A stretch of DNA of 64,000 bases from Drosophila miranda (lineage: Eukaryota > Arthropoda > Insecta > Diptera > Drosophilidae), in contig NW_022881614.1 in assembly GCF_003369915.1 (NCBI RefSeq), positions 7,461,001-7,525,000 on the forward strand, in the 5' to 3' direction. A program made the position numbers and the translations under genes. Each line of letters starts with the position of its first letter. The stretch's first letter is position 1. The notes beneath the pieces are model-generated. The model worked only from the letters and a program-made list of their open reading frames with translations, was not told the DNA's origin and did not search any database. Shown here piece after piece: positions 1 through 11,237 of the stretch.

Positions 1-432
1 GTTCGTGAGGCGCGTACAGGTACAGGTGGAGGCGGACAGCTCCACTTAACGGACAAGGGCTATCGATCTGCGTGGAGTTGAGATATTGATACGAATCGTC
101 GATGCGTTCAGTGGATGTAGAGAGAAAGGGAGAGAGCTCCTTTTGAGAATTAGATGAAGAAAAGAATAGATAGAAGAAGTAAGCAAGGATAATATACCAA
201 AGAAGTATCGCCGAGTGTTATATGATATTCATTCAAAGCTCCATCAGAAGTGAGTCTGAACAAAATATACATATGTATAAGTATGTAAATATTCTAGTAT
301 AATCGTCGTTCAGTGGCATTCGACTATAACCACCAGTCGACCGACCCACTATGGTAAACAGTCGGTTACCCCTTTCAATGAAATTCTTTAACGACCGCCA
401 CTAACGAACTGAAAAATTCAAGCCAAACAATA
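1..432. other. Unassigned flank
   Basis: No open frame, repeat or RNA gene can be supported here. The sequence is AT-rich after position 200. It ends where the first DINE-1 copy begins. Confidence 0.4.
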
Positions 433-1515
433 ACGAGGGGGAACGTTGTGAGTTGCTGCGGACACAGCAACTCTACGGTTATACCCGATACTAAGTCAGT
501 ATGGCTCTCCTCCGGCAGACGCCGCTAATATTAAACGACACGACAAAGAGTGCGTGCGAGAGAGACAGAAAATCAGTCTGAGCGTGACGTAGGGCGTAGC
601 CCACTGCAAATTGATTTGTTCCTATTGGCTATAAAAATGATCTGATCTGATCCAGATTCAGCAATCTGATAGATATGGTCATTATCTATGATTCTGCGTT
701 TTTAGTTGTCTCGAATGTGCAATATTGTGGATGCAACAGATTTTCGTCCTTTGTGTGGGCGGAAGGGGGTGGGGCGAAATTTTGAGATACACGTTTTATA
801 GTAAGATCTAACAGGAGTGCGGATACCAAATTTGGTTACTCTAGCCTTAATAGTCTCTGAGATTTTTGAATATCCCCAGATTTTCGTCCTTTGCGGGGGC
901 GGAAGGGGTGTGGCGAAATTTTGAAACAAACTCGTCTCGGTCCGATATATTAGGAGTGTGGATACCAAATTTGGTTGCTCTAGCTTTTGTAGTCTCTGAG
1001 ATCTAGGCGCTAATGTTTTACTCTAAGCAAAGCCGCCTATGCTACGTGTGTGTTAGAGAGAGACAGGGCGAGAAAAAATGAAATCGTTTTCTTGATGCTG
1101 GCTATAATAATGGTACGATCCAATTCAGATTCCGCAGTCTTAAAGATATGGTCATTCTCTACAATTCTACGTTTTTGGTTTTCTCATATCCTTAAAATTG
1201 TGGATGCCACAGATTTTCGTCCTTTGTGGGGGCGGAAGTGGGCGGGGCGAAGTTTTGAAATATTTTTGTAGCAGTGACATATCACAGAAGTCTGGATCCA
1301 AAACATCGTTGCTCTAGCTCTTATAGTCTTTGAGCACTAGGCGCTGAAGGGGACGGACAGACGGACAGGGCTCAATCGACTCGGCAATTGATGCTGATCA
1401 AGAATATATATACTTTATGGGGTCGGAAACGATTCCTTCTGGACGTTACACACATCCACTTTTACCACAAATCTAATATACCCCAATACTCATTTTGAGT
1501 ATCGGGTACAAAAAG
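433..1515 (-). mobile_element. INE-1: DINE-1/INE-1 copy A
   Basis: Full-length non-autonomous Helentron-related element. The strand is given in the canonical INE-1 orientation, where the 5' end reads TTATACCCGATACTC. Seen here: the 5' subterminal motif at 1490-1510, a (GTCC)n-type microsatellite near 1350-1368, the block around TATATATTCTTGATCAGCAT, and the 3' hairpin GAGTTGC/GCAACTC close to 433-475. The short open frames inside it (for example 702-968 minus) are artefacts of this repeat and recur in all copies. Confidence 0.88.
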
Positions 1516-2120
1516 GCGTCACCAGAGCCGGGTAGCAACTGCCGACTTGAATGGGCCTAATCAAATTAAGTACTAATCCTTGGGAAAAACCGCGAACAAT
1601 TTAAAATGATTGTTAAGTAAATTTCCCAAAATAATTACAATGCAGCAACGATTCTCAGAGAGCGAGGAGTCCCAGGCGCAGGCGCCAGAAAGAGCGATTT
1701 TCTCTAGCATGGGAGAATGTTATTTGTAGCATGGGAAAAGTGCAGGGATACGGACTTCAGACGAAGGACTGGCGCTTTACATATGTGTAAATTGTTAGCG
1801 AGCAGATGGCCATTGAACAAGACAAGACGACAATAATGAGTTGGCGTTTTTCGACTGGAAGTTGGTGGAAAGAGGTGCCCCAACTTTTTGGAGTAACTGA
1901 AGGAAGGATAATCCACTTAGGAGCGACTCCAAAGGCGGACACCAAAGGCAGTCCTGGGGACGACAACGTTGCACATATGGCTGTGGGGGGGAATTTGTTT
2001 TATTACCCAAGCGAAGCCGTTGAGTGTGTGTTGACTGAAAACAAAGGTGCGCACAATAAATTACATTGTTACACGGAAACTTACGACCAGGACACGGACA
2101 CGGACACACACATGGAGCCA
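1516..2120. other. Non-coding spacer before the LINE
   Basis: Host-like spacer. It ends in a degenerate (GACACR)n tract at about 2088-2133, into which the LINE inserted. Overlapping short open frames on both strands (1704-2192) have no recognisable domain and run into the LINE, so I do not call a gene. Confidence 0.4.
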
Positions 2121-2133
2121 GACACAGAGGGGA
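2121..2133. repeat. Left target-site duplication of the LINE
   Basis: GACACAGAGGGGA, identical to 6324-6336 on the other side of the LINE poly(A). A perfect 13-bp match is typical of target-primed insertion by a non-LTR element. Confidence 0.85.
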
Positions 2134-2624
2134 CACACAACACAGTGTGTATTCTAGTGAGTGCGGTCGTGTTTTTAAATCGTTCCGTATAATTCAGTGG
2201 AAAACGTCGGAAGTTAGCCTGGAAAAGAGGCAAAGAGTTGTTAGCGCGAGCCATAGTAGTGCTGCGTTACTTACCTGCGCGGAACGCAAGTCCGCAAGCA
2301 GAGAAGCGGCCACCTGGCCAATAGTACTGGCCGAAATCCCAGTGGGACGCCGTCGAGCCCTAGGCCGAAGGGGGGGGAAGGAACAGCAGGTAAGTGCCTG
2401 TTTTCCTATTCTTCTTCGCTGTGATTCTTGGCGCCACTTGTTGGTTGCTGCCTTCTTTTTGTTTTTGGGAAAAATTGGCCAAGCACACCGCAAGTGGTGT
2501 TGGATAACGACTGAAGAACAGCTGACTAAAGGCACGGAGCTAAGTGCTGGAAAACGACAGCGTCTGGCCAATAGAGGGCGCGGCCACAGCAACCGGAGTT
2601 GCCAGATCAACGGCCAGATCGGAG

Positions 2625-4007
2625 ATGAGCGATCAGCGGGAACAAGCTGCGGCTTGCAGCACTCCACTAACAAGCTCATTCGCCTGGGATGAGGAGAATC
2701 CCTTTCGCCGGAAAAATGCTCTGGCGCGATCGCCAAACCAGCTGGCGGAAGCAGTGGAGGAGCGCGCAAGATCCTCTCCTCCAACGCTGCAGCGCCCCCA
2801 AGAGGAGCAAGCAGACCAGAAGGAGAGGGCCATGGCGCATTTGGCGAGCTTGGGCCAAAAGGCCAGAGAGTTGAGGAAGCTGATGGTGCTCCCAAAGAGG
2901 TCCATCACGAACCCAATGAGGGATCTGGTGGATGAGATCGAATATCTGCAGCGAGAGTTGGAATCGTGCTGGCAGGCGATCTCTGCGGAGCAGGCTGTAG
3001 CCAAGGTTACACAGCCGGCAGTGACGGAGAGGGCGGGAAAGAGGGCACGGCCAGAGCCCAGGAACACCACCCACCCGTCCCCGTCCCCGTCCCCAAGGCC
3101 GAAGAAGCCAAAACATGGACCCAAAAAGTCAAAAAAAACGGAGAAGAAGCCGCAGGAAGGCCAAATGAGGGACGCCGTAGCTCGCAAGGGACCGGAGGAC
3201 GCCCCAAAGGATCGAGATGTGGGGTGGGTGAAGGTCGTAGCTAGGCAAAGGCCAAAGCCAAAGCAGCAGCAACGACCAAGACCGCCACGCAGCGATGCAA
3301 TAGTCATCGCCGCCACCAGCACTGTCTCATATGCAGACATTCTAAGGAAGGTCAAGACAGAGCCAAGTCTTAAAAAGCTAGGGCAATCGGTGCAAGGGGT
3401 GCGACGCACGGCAAAAGGAGAGCTGTTGCTGATGCTGGAAAAATCGGCGGACCCGAGAACCCACGAGATGCAGGCAGCAGTCAAGGAAGCGCTAGGAAGC
3501 ACGGTTGAAGTAAGGAGTCTTACCGAAACTGTCATCTTGGAGGTAAGGGACATAGACGAAGTGTCCACCCAAGAGAAAGTCCTAGCGGAACTCAAAGCGC
3601 AGGCAGGGGTGGAAATCTGCGAGGCCGCAGCCATCTCCATCAGACCAGCCTATAGGAGCACGCAGACCCTGACTCTGAAAGTTCCACCGGCAATAGCAAA
3701 GCCCCTCCTGGAGAAAGGAAGAATTCGCCTGGGGTGGGGGTATTGCAGAATACGACCCAAATCAACTCCCCGAAGATGCTACAAGTGCATGGAATTTGGC
3801 CACATCGCGCCTAATTGTAAGAGCAGCCAAGACTTCACGAAGTGCTGCTACAATTGCGCAGGAGCCGACCACCAGGCCAAAGATTGCAAAGACGAACCAA
3901 GTTGCATTCTTTGCAAGCGCCACCGGGTGAAGGACCCGAAGCACCAAACGACGAGTTCGAGGTGCCCGCAGTACCAAAAGGCGATGCAGCAAATGAAGGA
4001 TAGATGA
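2625..4007 (+). CDS. LINE ORF1 (gag-like nucleic-acid-binding protein)
   Basis: Encodes about 460 residues from the first in-frame ATG; the open frame extends further upstream but without an ATG. The N-terminal half is charged and rich in Lys, Pro and Glu. The C-terminal part carries three cysteine-rich knuckles: CYKCMEFGHIAPNC near nt 3778-3819, CYNCAGADHQAKDC near 3847-3888, and a third starting CILC near 3904. This is the usual layout of ORF1 in I/R1/LOA-type LINEs, whose product packages the element RNA. It appears intact. The stop codon overlaps the ORF2 start by four bases (ATGA at 4004-4007), suggesting reinitiation-type coupling. Confidence 0.85.
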   Translation: MSDQREQAAACSTPLTSSFAWDEENPFRRKNALARSPNQLAEAVEERARSSPPTLQRPQEEQADQKERAMAHLASLGQKARELRKLMVLPKRSITNPMRDLVDEIEYLQRELESCWQAISAEQAVAKVTQPAVTERAGKRARPEPRNTTHPSPSPSPRPKKPKHGPKKSKKTEKKPQEGQMRDAVARKGPEDAPKDRDVGWVKVVARQRPKPKQQQRPRPPRSDAIVIAATSTVSYADILRKVKTEPSLKKLGQSVQGVRRTAKGELLLMLEKSADPRTHEMQAAVKEALGSTVEVRSLTETVILEVRDIDEVSTQEKVLAELKAQAGVEICEAAAISIRPAYRSTQTLTLKVPPAIAKPLLEKGRIRLGWGYCRIRPKSTPRRCYKCMEFGHIAPNCKSSQDFTKCCYNCAGADHQAKDCKDEPSCILCKRHRVKDPKHQTTSSRCPQYQKAMQQMKDR

Positions 4008-6129
4008 AAATCATCCAACTAAACCTCAACCACTGCGAGATGGCACAGCAGCTGCTGGACCAGACCATAAGGGAGCACCGTATTGATGTAGCAGTCATAA
4101 GCGAGCAATACCGGAATCGCAACTCGGGAGAGTGGATTGCTGACTCGAGCAAGAAGGCAGCGATATGGAGCTGTGCGAGTCCCACACAGCAACTACTGCA
4201 AACATACGTCGGAGACGGATTCGCCAGAGCCCGGATAAATGGAGTGCACATATATAGCTGCTACCTGCCCGCGAGCCTCAGTCTACAGCAGGCGACGCAG
4301 GCACTGGAAAGGATTGCTGAAGATGCGCGGGAGAAACACCCTACGCTCATAGCCGGCGATTTCAACCCCGCCGCCAATGTGTGCAGATCTGCTGGTTAAC
4401 ATAGTAGAAACCCTATTTCCAGAGAAAGTGGCAGCCTCAATAGGGCAATCCACAAATGTACGTGGATTTATTCAATGCTTGCATGTCCGAAGGGACCTTC
4501 CACAGACCATGGAAGCGACAGCGGCTAGTCCTCTTACCCAAGGGGAACAAGCCGACCGAGGAGCCATCATCCTATAGACCACTCTGCATGCTCGACACAG
4601 TGGGTAAGATCCTCGAGCGCATAATCCACACCAGGCTGGAGAAGGCAGTAACGCGTCAGCTCTCACCGAGACAGCACGGGTTTCGCAAAGGCAGGTCCAC
4701 GGTGGACGCAATCGGCGAGGTATGAGAGATAGCAAAGCGAGCTATCGATGGCACCCGATGGATGTACGGGACCAAAGAGTATTGCATAGTGGCAACACTC
4801 GATGTCCAAAATGCATTCAACTCTGCCAATTGGGATCACATACTAGAAGAATTGAGAAACTTTCAAATACCGCCGTATCTGCAGAATATCATCGCGGACT
4901 ACCTAAGAGACCGAGTGCTCATATATGAGACGGATAAAGGGACACGTGAGCACCAAATCACTGGAGGAGTTCCCCAAGGATCGGTCCTCGGCCCGCTGCT
5001 GTGGAACATCATGTATGATGGAATCCTCAAGATGGATATGCCAATGGGCGCCACGGTGATAGGCTTTGCCGACGACATAGCAATAGTCGTAGTGGCAAAA
5101 CAGAAAGAAGCGGCGGAAGAAATCTGCAACGACGCGGTAGAGAGAGCCAGAACATGGCTATCAGGGAGGGATCTCTCATTAGCCACCCACAAAACGGAGG
5201 CGGTGCTCATAAGCAGCAGGAAAGTAGTGGAGACGGCCACGATCCGAGTAGGAGACTGCACTATTAGCTCCAGTCCAAGCCTAAAGTACCTGGGGGTCAT
5301 GATTGACCACAGACTCAGCTTCAAGCATCACATGGCGTATGCAAGCAGCAAGGCAGGAAAGACGGCAGTGGCCCTATCCCGCATCATGGCCAACACCGGA
5401 GGCCCGAAACAGCCAAGGCGAAAGCTACTAGCGAGCGTAGTTGGCTCAACGCTAATGTACGCTGCACCAATATGGGTTGATGCAATGAAGCATAAAACAT
5501 ATGCCCGAGAATGCAACGCAGTCCAGAGGCTGTGTGCCCTGAGGGTGTGTTGCGCATTCAGAACGGTATCCCAAGACGCCGCACTTGTGGTCGCAGGAAT
5601 GATTCCCATCCATCTGCTGGCAAGAGAAGCCGCAGGAATCAGGGCACAGCGAACCCTGGGGACTACGGACCAGGACACCAGAGGTGCCTTAAGGCAGCGC
5701 ACAATCCTGCAATGGCAAGATTCGTGGGATAACAGCAGCAAAGGGCGATGGACCCATAGGCTAATCCCAGACCTGAAGAGTTGGCTGAACCGTAGCCATG
5801 GACAAGTGGAGTATCACCTGACACAACTGCTGACAGGACACGGTTGCTTTAAAGCCTACCTGCATAGGTTTAAGCACGAGGACGACCCCTTCTGCGTGGT
5901 CTGCGCAGGAGTCATCGAAGACGCAGAGCACTGCTTCTTCGAATGTCCAAGATTTCGGCAAGAACGAGAGGATCTAAGCAACAAGCTTGGAAGAATGCCA
6001 GCGGTGTCAAACCTGGCAGAATGCCTGCTGGAGTCGGAAGGAAACTGGGCCTCGATTAGATTCATGGCCATATGGCTACCAAACTGCGTCGCGAAGAAAG
6101 AGCACGCAATGCAAGGAGATAAAGGATAA
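4004..6129 (+). pseudogene. LINE ORF2, defective endonuclease-reverse transcriptase
   Basis: It opens with an APE-type endonuclease (MKIIQLNLNHCEMAQQ) that stops shortly after the AGDFN motif near 4358. The remaining endonuclease and the start of the reverse transcriptase are missing, so a large internal deletion lies around 4370-4400. The frame is shifted near 4450-4500, and a TGA interrupts the frame at about 4724. From 4762 the frame is open to 6129 and shows the reverse transcriptase core (GGVPQGSVLGP, then FADD) and a C-terminal CVVC...H...C zinc finger near nt 5893-5945. It cannot encode a working enzyme as it stands, so this copy probably moved using proteins supplied by another copy. 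Confidence 0.85.
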
Positions 6130-6291
6130 AGGAGATTATTAAGAGAAGAGCCCTACGGACATCTCCCCCGGCGAAGTAATATCTCGCGACAGTACCGCCG
6201 GGATCCGGGATAGGTGTGGTTGGTTTTAGAGCGGTTAGAGTCCCTCACTTCGGCTTCGGCTGAGTCGGCATGAAGCTTTCCTGTAGTCACA

Positions 6292-6292
<1 letters not shown>

Positions 6293-6323
<31 letters not shown>
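6293..6323 (+). other. LINE poly(A) tail
   Basis: A run of 31 A's directly precedes the right target-site duplication. Its uninterrupted length suggests a recent insertion. Confidence 0.85.
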
Positions 6324-6325
<2 letters not shown>

Positions 6326-6336
6326 CACAGAGGGGA
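6324..6336. repeat. Right target-site duplication of the LINE
   Basis: GACACAGAGGGGA, matching 2121-2133. It is followed by a degenerate (GACACA)n tract to about 6400, the continuation of the array interrupted by the LINE. Confidence 0.85.
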
Positions 6337-6999
6337 ACACAGATATGGACACAGACACGGACATAGACACAAACACAGACACAGACTTAGACACAGACAG
6401 GGGGTCCTCCTGGCAGGAAGTCAGCAACAAGCGTCGCGTTAATGAAAAGGATTTCTCTGCCATCTCCACATGTCTGCAGCTAGTTCTCCATCTCCATCCA
6501 CTCCCTGAACTTGAAGTGACTTTCCGCTTTTGGGTTATTTAATATTTAAACTCTGGCCAGACTGTGGATGTCCTGAAGAAGGTGTCCCTTCTTTGATGGC
6601 CTCGATCCATTAGTTGAGGTCTCAACTGCTGCATATATAAACGCCTCAGTTCATTAGTGAGTCTCGCCCCCAACATCGCTCGATTCTCAACTCGGAAAAG
6701 GGTTTACGGGTCTCTGCGGTTCTCTATTCCAACAGTTGCTGCGGTCGCCTTTGAGGCATGAAAGTGCGTGAAAGTGTCATAAGCCAGGGAAGTGGGAAGC
6801 AGAGGTAATGGGTTTTATGACAGACCACAGTAATGCGGCTTCAGAAACGACTGCCATTTGGGGCATAGTTGGGTTGCTATTTGTGGGTTTTGCTTAAAAA
6901 TTAATGATGTTTTAATCGATTTTGAAGAGAACTTTGAAGAGATTCCCTAGAGAAGCAGTGGATAATGAACTGAAACTGAAACCCTATTAAAAGTAGGCT
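6337..6999. other. Spacer upstream of glutaredoxin, possible promoter
   Basis: After the (GACACA)n remnant there is no convincing coding sequence; the 90-residue frame at 6270-6542 is a translation of the poly(A) and the hexamer repeat. A TATA-like TATATAA lies at 6634-6640 and may serve the glutaredoxin gene downstream, though the transcription start cannot be fixed. Confidence 0.4.
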
Positions 7000-7167
7000 T
7001 TGGAAACCCCCAATCATATTCGAATCGCAGTAACTCCTGCAAACTTCAATCAAATTCAGTCACAAATCATAGATCAAAATTCAACAAACGCTCTTTTCAT
7101 TAGCAATATTTTCCTTGGACTGTGTGCCCAGTGTTTGTGCCAACAGAAGTGGCATCCTGTTAGATTA

Positions 7168-7518
7168 ATGGGTTCAGTCGTCAGTCAACTGCAGCCCCCT
7201 GCTCTGTACGTGAACATGAACAGTTCCCAGGCGGAGTTTGTGCGCGAGACGATCAGCAATCACAAGGTGGTGATCTTCAGCAAGAGCTATTGCCCCTACT
7301 GCAGCATGGCCAAGGAGCAGTTCCGCAAACTGAATGTGAACGCGACGGTGATCGAGCTGGACCAGCGCGACGACGGCAACGAGATTCAGGCGGTGCTCGG
7401 CGAGATGACGGGGGCACGTACTGTGCCGCGCTGCTTCATCGATGGCAAGTTCGTGGGAGGCGGTACCGATGTGAAGCGCCTCTACGATCAGGGCATACTC
7501 CAGAAGTACTTCCAGTGA
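7168..7518 (+). CDS. Dithiol glutaredoxin (Grx1 type)
   Basis: Encodes a 116-residue cytosolic thiol-disulfide oxidoreductase that uses glutathione to reduce protein disulfides and mixed disulfides. Starting at ATG 7168 (MGSVVSQLQPP), the active-site motif CPYC is at residues 42-45, the cis-proline motif TVP at 85-87 and the glutathione-binding GG at 97-99. The length is normal for a single-domain class I glutaredoxin with a short N-terminal extension. The frame stays open upstream to about 7000 but offers no better ATG, and the fold starts just after 7168. It is closest to the fly Grx1/Grx1t pair; which of the two is unresolved. No lesion is visible, so it looks functional, unlike several other genes in the window. 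Confidence 0.93.
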   Translation: MGSVVSQLQPPALYVNMNSSQAEFVRETISNHKVVIFSKSYCPYCSMAKEQFRKLNVNATVIELDQRDDGNEIQAVLGEMTGARTVPRCFIDGKFVGGGTDVKRLYDQGILQKYFQ

Positions 7519-7570
7519 TCCACTTTCAAGGATACTGCTGCTTTTTCACCACTTAAACTACGTTTCATCG

Positions 7571-7576
7571 AATAAA
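7571..7576 (+). promoter_or_regulatory. Polyadenylation signal of the glutaredoxin gene
   Basis: AATAAA lies 53 nt after the glutaredoxin stop codon, in the expected place for 3' end formation. Confidence 0.65.
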
Positions 7577-7599
7577 TACTCCAAGTTTTTCGCTTCTTC

Positions 7600-10093
7600 A
7601 AATGCATGTATCCCTTTAAAGAGTGCCTTTGCTATATCTTCTTGGTACACAGCAAAAGAACAACAAGGCATGAGGTAGGTAGGAGGTAGGCAGGAGATGG
7701 GTAAAAATGCCTTTTATCTGCTCAATATGGCGCTCAAGTTGTTCCTGAAAGGGATCACAACGAATCGGGGGTGTGTCTGGGCCAGGGAGACAATTATGCA
7801 GTGAATGCTGAAAGGCAAAGAAGGACTCCGGACAGGGAGACAATTATGCAGTGAATGCTGAAAGGCAAAGAAGGACTCCGGACTCGGGCTGACTGCGCTT
7901 TCTTTGCAGCTGCACACCTGCCTGCAGTCGGGGCATTATTTCGTTCCCCATTGTTGTCCCGGATAAGTTTTAATACCCATTTGCATATGAAAAATTGAAA
8001 GCATCAACCCAGGAAGCGGCATCCAGAGGTCAAGGCTCTGAGCAATACTCTCAGAACAGTAAATTTCAAAGGAAAAGGATGTGGAATGGAAGATGGGGAA
8101 TTATGTGTATGGATTGACTGGATTGACTTAGAATCCAGCCACGTCTTTAGAAAAATATCTCATTCTTTGCGTTGCAAATATCTGGGTAAAATTGAAATAC
8201 TTGTAGTCCCCAAAAGCAAAGAGAAATCCCTCAATTGATTGCATTTTATATACGAGTATTCTGCCTTTCTTAAAGACGACATAAAATTGCTAGCAATTTG
8301 TTTTGTCGTTTTCGTAAATGGTTTTCCCTATATCTACTATTTGAAAATTACCTTACAATGTCAAATTACTGACACACACATGAAAGTTGCTCAGGAATAT
8401 CGCCTGGGCAGGTGCAGATAAACGGTTAAAAAACGCCAGAGTACACGTGTCGTATGCGTAATTTGGCTCATCGATTGTTTTTTTGGTTCGTTCTTTGGGG
8501 TTAAATCGCGCGTAAAACCAGCAGCAAGGATTGATTGTGGAAAATGGAGAGCAATCAGGGTTAAACCTCATGCCAGAGTCATGCCATTGAATTTGTAAAA
8601 AGCAAACGGGCTTGCAATTGTAATTGGAATAAGATTCCTTGAATTGATGGGTGAAAGGTATTAATCAAAAAATCAACTAAATTTGTACATATGTATGCAT
8701 CTACTATCAATATTTGATCAATCGCTTTATGATTTACCGCACCTATGATCTCATTATTGTATTTCCTGGCCACTGCTCCTTAAGTTTTCCGTCTCTTTCC
8801 TCTTTTCATAGCCATGGCTTTCCCGCACATTTTGGACACTCCCTGGAAAGTGTTCACTCTCCCTCTCGAGCACAGTTAACTTTATATGCAACTAACCCTC
8901 GCCAGAGCCAAAAGTCCCTACAATGTTGCTTGCATATATTACATTTCCCTGTGATGTCCCTCAACTTAGTAAGGGAGTGATACGTTTTGGCAGAAAAACT
9001 AACACATTGATAAGTGCCTGATACCGGTTACTAATAGATGGGATTTTTAAACGATACTCTAATCATATGATAGCTATAACTTTGAAAATAATGGTTCCAA
9101 CCGATTAATTTTCGTTAAAATTCTTGGTAAACCTGCTCCTGCTCAGTTCTTGACGGGATTTCCGCTTCTGAAGATCCTTCTAATTTTGTTGTATTAGGTA
9201 TTCTACTCTTCAGCTAGCCCGCTTTTACATCTAAAATTCTGTAGTTGTTGGACTTATCCAGCGTGAAAGCTTGTTTTGGCCACCAACACGAAGAGCATTT
9301 ACAACTGAAATGGAATGGAAATTTTTTTATGATCCCCAGGCGCTTGGCCATAATTTTGTTCCTTTTTTTCTGCTGTGGCAGAAGGGGCACTCAAAAAAAA
9401 AATATTTAACAGTGGCATATAACTTTGTTTTAATTTGTTGAAGGATGAGTGCAATTGCCACTGACGGACTGACGAAGCGACCGGTTGGACGTAGGGGTCT
9501 CCCGTATCTGTGTGCCCCAATAAAAAATGCATTTGGCAGTTTGATTGCGCTATTATCTACTTGGCAGATCCGTCCACGCCGGAGTAACATTGTCGCTCCG
9601 ACTTTAATGTCCAGAGATTTAATGCAGTGAAATTTTGTAATGGCTAATTTAATAGGGCGTGGCCGCACAATGTATCTCCAGAGGGAGACCATTCAATCTC
9701 CCAATTATCAGAGCGTTAGGTTTTCTATTGTACAAAGAAAATATCTAAAAATTTATTAGAATTCCCTCCTGGCAGAAAAGTTGCTCGTTTTCGTGGCATC
9801 TCTCTTGCCTTTGGCCTCTTGCCACCTAAGTTTTGTGGCAACCAGACCCTGGCTAGACCAGCCATATATCATATAGTTGCCCTCCGAACGCTGTCTGCCT
9901 CGATGCATGCGCATGTGTGCATCTGTGTCTGTGTGTTTGAGTATCTCTGCGTGTGTGTATCTGTGTGCAATGCAGCTCCTCCTTCGCCTGTGATAGACGA
10001 TTTATTAAGCGTTTTATTATTAGTTTTCTCGCTTGGTGGCTTTTGTGGCATTTTTGATTACAAATTCCGGGCATCAAGTGTTGTAATTATCAA
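7600..10093. other. Non-coding intergenic region
   Basis: No gene can be supported on either strand. Apart from the 50-bp duplication at 7783-7882 it holds only short A/T runs and a GT-rich stretch around 9905-9967. Confidence 0.45.
7783..7882. repeat. 50-bp tandem duplication (two copies)
   Basis: Two adjacent identical copies of a 50-bp unit starting CAGGGAGACAATTATGCAGT, at 7783-7832 and 7833-7882. It lies in spacer sequence and has no coding role that I can see. Confidence 0.85.
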
Positions 10094-11237
10094 ACGAGGG
10101 GGAACGTTGTGAGTTGCTGCGGACACCGCAACTCTACGGTTATACCCGATACTAAGTCAGTATAACTCTCCTCCGGCAGACGCCGCTAATATTAAACGAC
10201 ACGACAAAGAGTGCGTGCGAGAGAGACAGAAAATCAGTCTGAGCGTGACGTCGGGCGCTGCGTAGCCACTGAAAATTGATTTCTTGCTTTTGGCTACAAA
10301 AATGATCTGATCTGATCCAGATTCGGCAATCTGATAGATATGATCATTATCTATAGTTCTGCGTTTTTAGTTTTCTCGAATGTGCAATATTGTGGATGCA
10401 ACAGATTTTCGTCTTTTGTGGGGGCGGAAGGGGGGTGGTGCGAAATTCTGAGATATACATTTTATAGTGAGATCTAACAGAAGTGCGGATACCAAATTTG
10501 GTTACTCTAGCCTTAATAGTCTCTGAGATTTGTGGATGCCCCAGATTTTCGTCCTTTGCGGGGGCGGAAGGGGGTGTGGCGAAATTTGGACACGAAACGG
10601 TCAAGGTCCGATATCACAGGAGTGTGGATAACAAATTTGGTTGCTCTGGCTCTTATAGGTTCTGAGATCCTTGAACTCATATTTTGCAATTGACAAAACC
10701 GACCATGAAACCTGTGTGTTAGAGAGAGACAGAGCGAGAAAGAATGAAATTGTTTTCTTGATTCTGGCTAAAATCATTATACGATCTGGTTCAGATTTTG
10801 CACTGTAGAAGATATGGTCATCCTCACCGATTCTGCGTTTTTGGTTATATCGTATCTTTAAAAATGTGGATGCCACAGATTTTCGTCCTTTGTGGGGGCG
10901 GAAGTGGGCGGGGCGAAGTTTTGAAATATTTTTGTAGCAGTGACATATCACAGAAGTCTGGATCCAAAACATCGTTGCTCTAGCTCTTATAGTCTTTGAG
11001 CACTAGGCGCTGAAGGGGACGGACGGACGGACGGACGGACGAACGGACGGACGGACGGACGGACGGACGGACAGACGGACAGACAGACAGGGCTCAATCG
11101 ACTCGGCTATTGATGCTGATCAAGAATATATATACTTTATGGGGTCGGAAACGATTCCTTCTGGACGTTACACACATCCCCTTTTACCACAAATCTAATA
11201 TACCCCAATACTCATTTTGAGTATCGGGTATAAAAAG
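10094..11237 (-). mobile_element. INE-1: DINE-1/INE-1 copy B
   Basis: The longest clean copy (about 1.14 kb). The canonical 5' end with the ATACTC/GAGTAT hairpin is at 11195-11237, a long (CCGT)n/(GGAC)n microsatellite at 11018-11090, and the 3' hairpin GAGTTGC...GCAACTC at about 10109-10134. The motif TTATACCCGATACT near the 3' end (10140-10153) is the exact reverse complement of the 5' subterminal motif. The interior has three diverged blocks, each with CAGATTTTCGTC followed by a GC-rich stretch (10402, 10542, 10876). Confidence 0.9.

Larger units (their letters stand above)
2134..6323 (+). mobile_element. LOA/R1-clade LINE (TRIM/Bilbo-like)
   Basis: Non-LTR retrotransposon of about 4.2 kb. 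In order it has a 5' region, ORF1 with three zinc knuckles, a damaged ORF2 (N-terminal endonuclease, reverse transcriptase, C-terminal zinc finger), a 3' UTR and 31 A's. It is flanked by a perfect 13-bp duplication. The overlapping ORF1/ORF2 start (ATGA), the endonuclease opening and the GVPQGSVLGP/FADD signature fit the R1/LOA group, to which TRIM of D. miranda and Bilbo of D. subobscura belong. The exact family is inferred, not verified. The long unbroken poly(A) and clean duplication indicate a young insertion, although ORF2 is defective. Confidence 0.85.

Noticed and set aside
433-1515. Autonomous Helitron with Rep/helicase genes
   Set aside because: All copies are about 1.1 kb and non-coding; they have DINE-1 ends but no transposase.
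6270-6542. Lys- and Asp/Thr-rich protein
   Set aside because: It reads through the LINE poly(A) tail and the GACACA tract; no domain.
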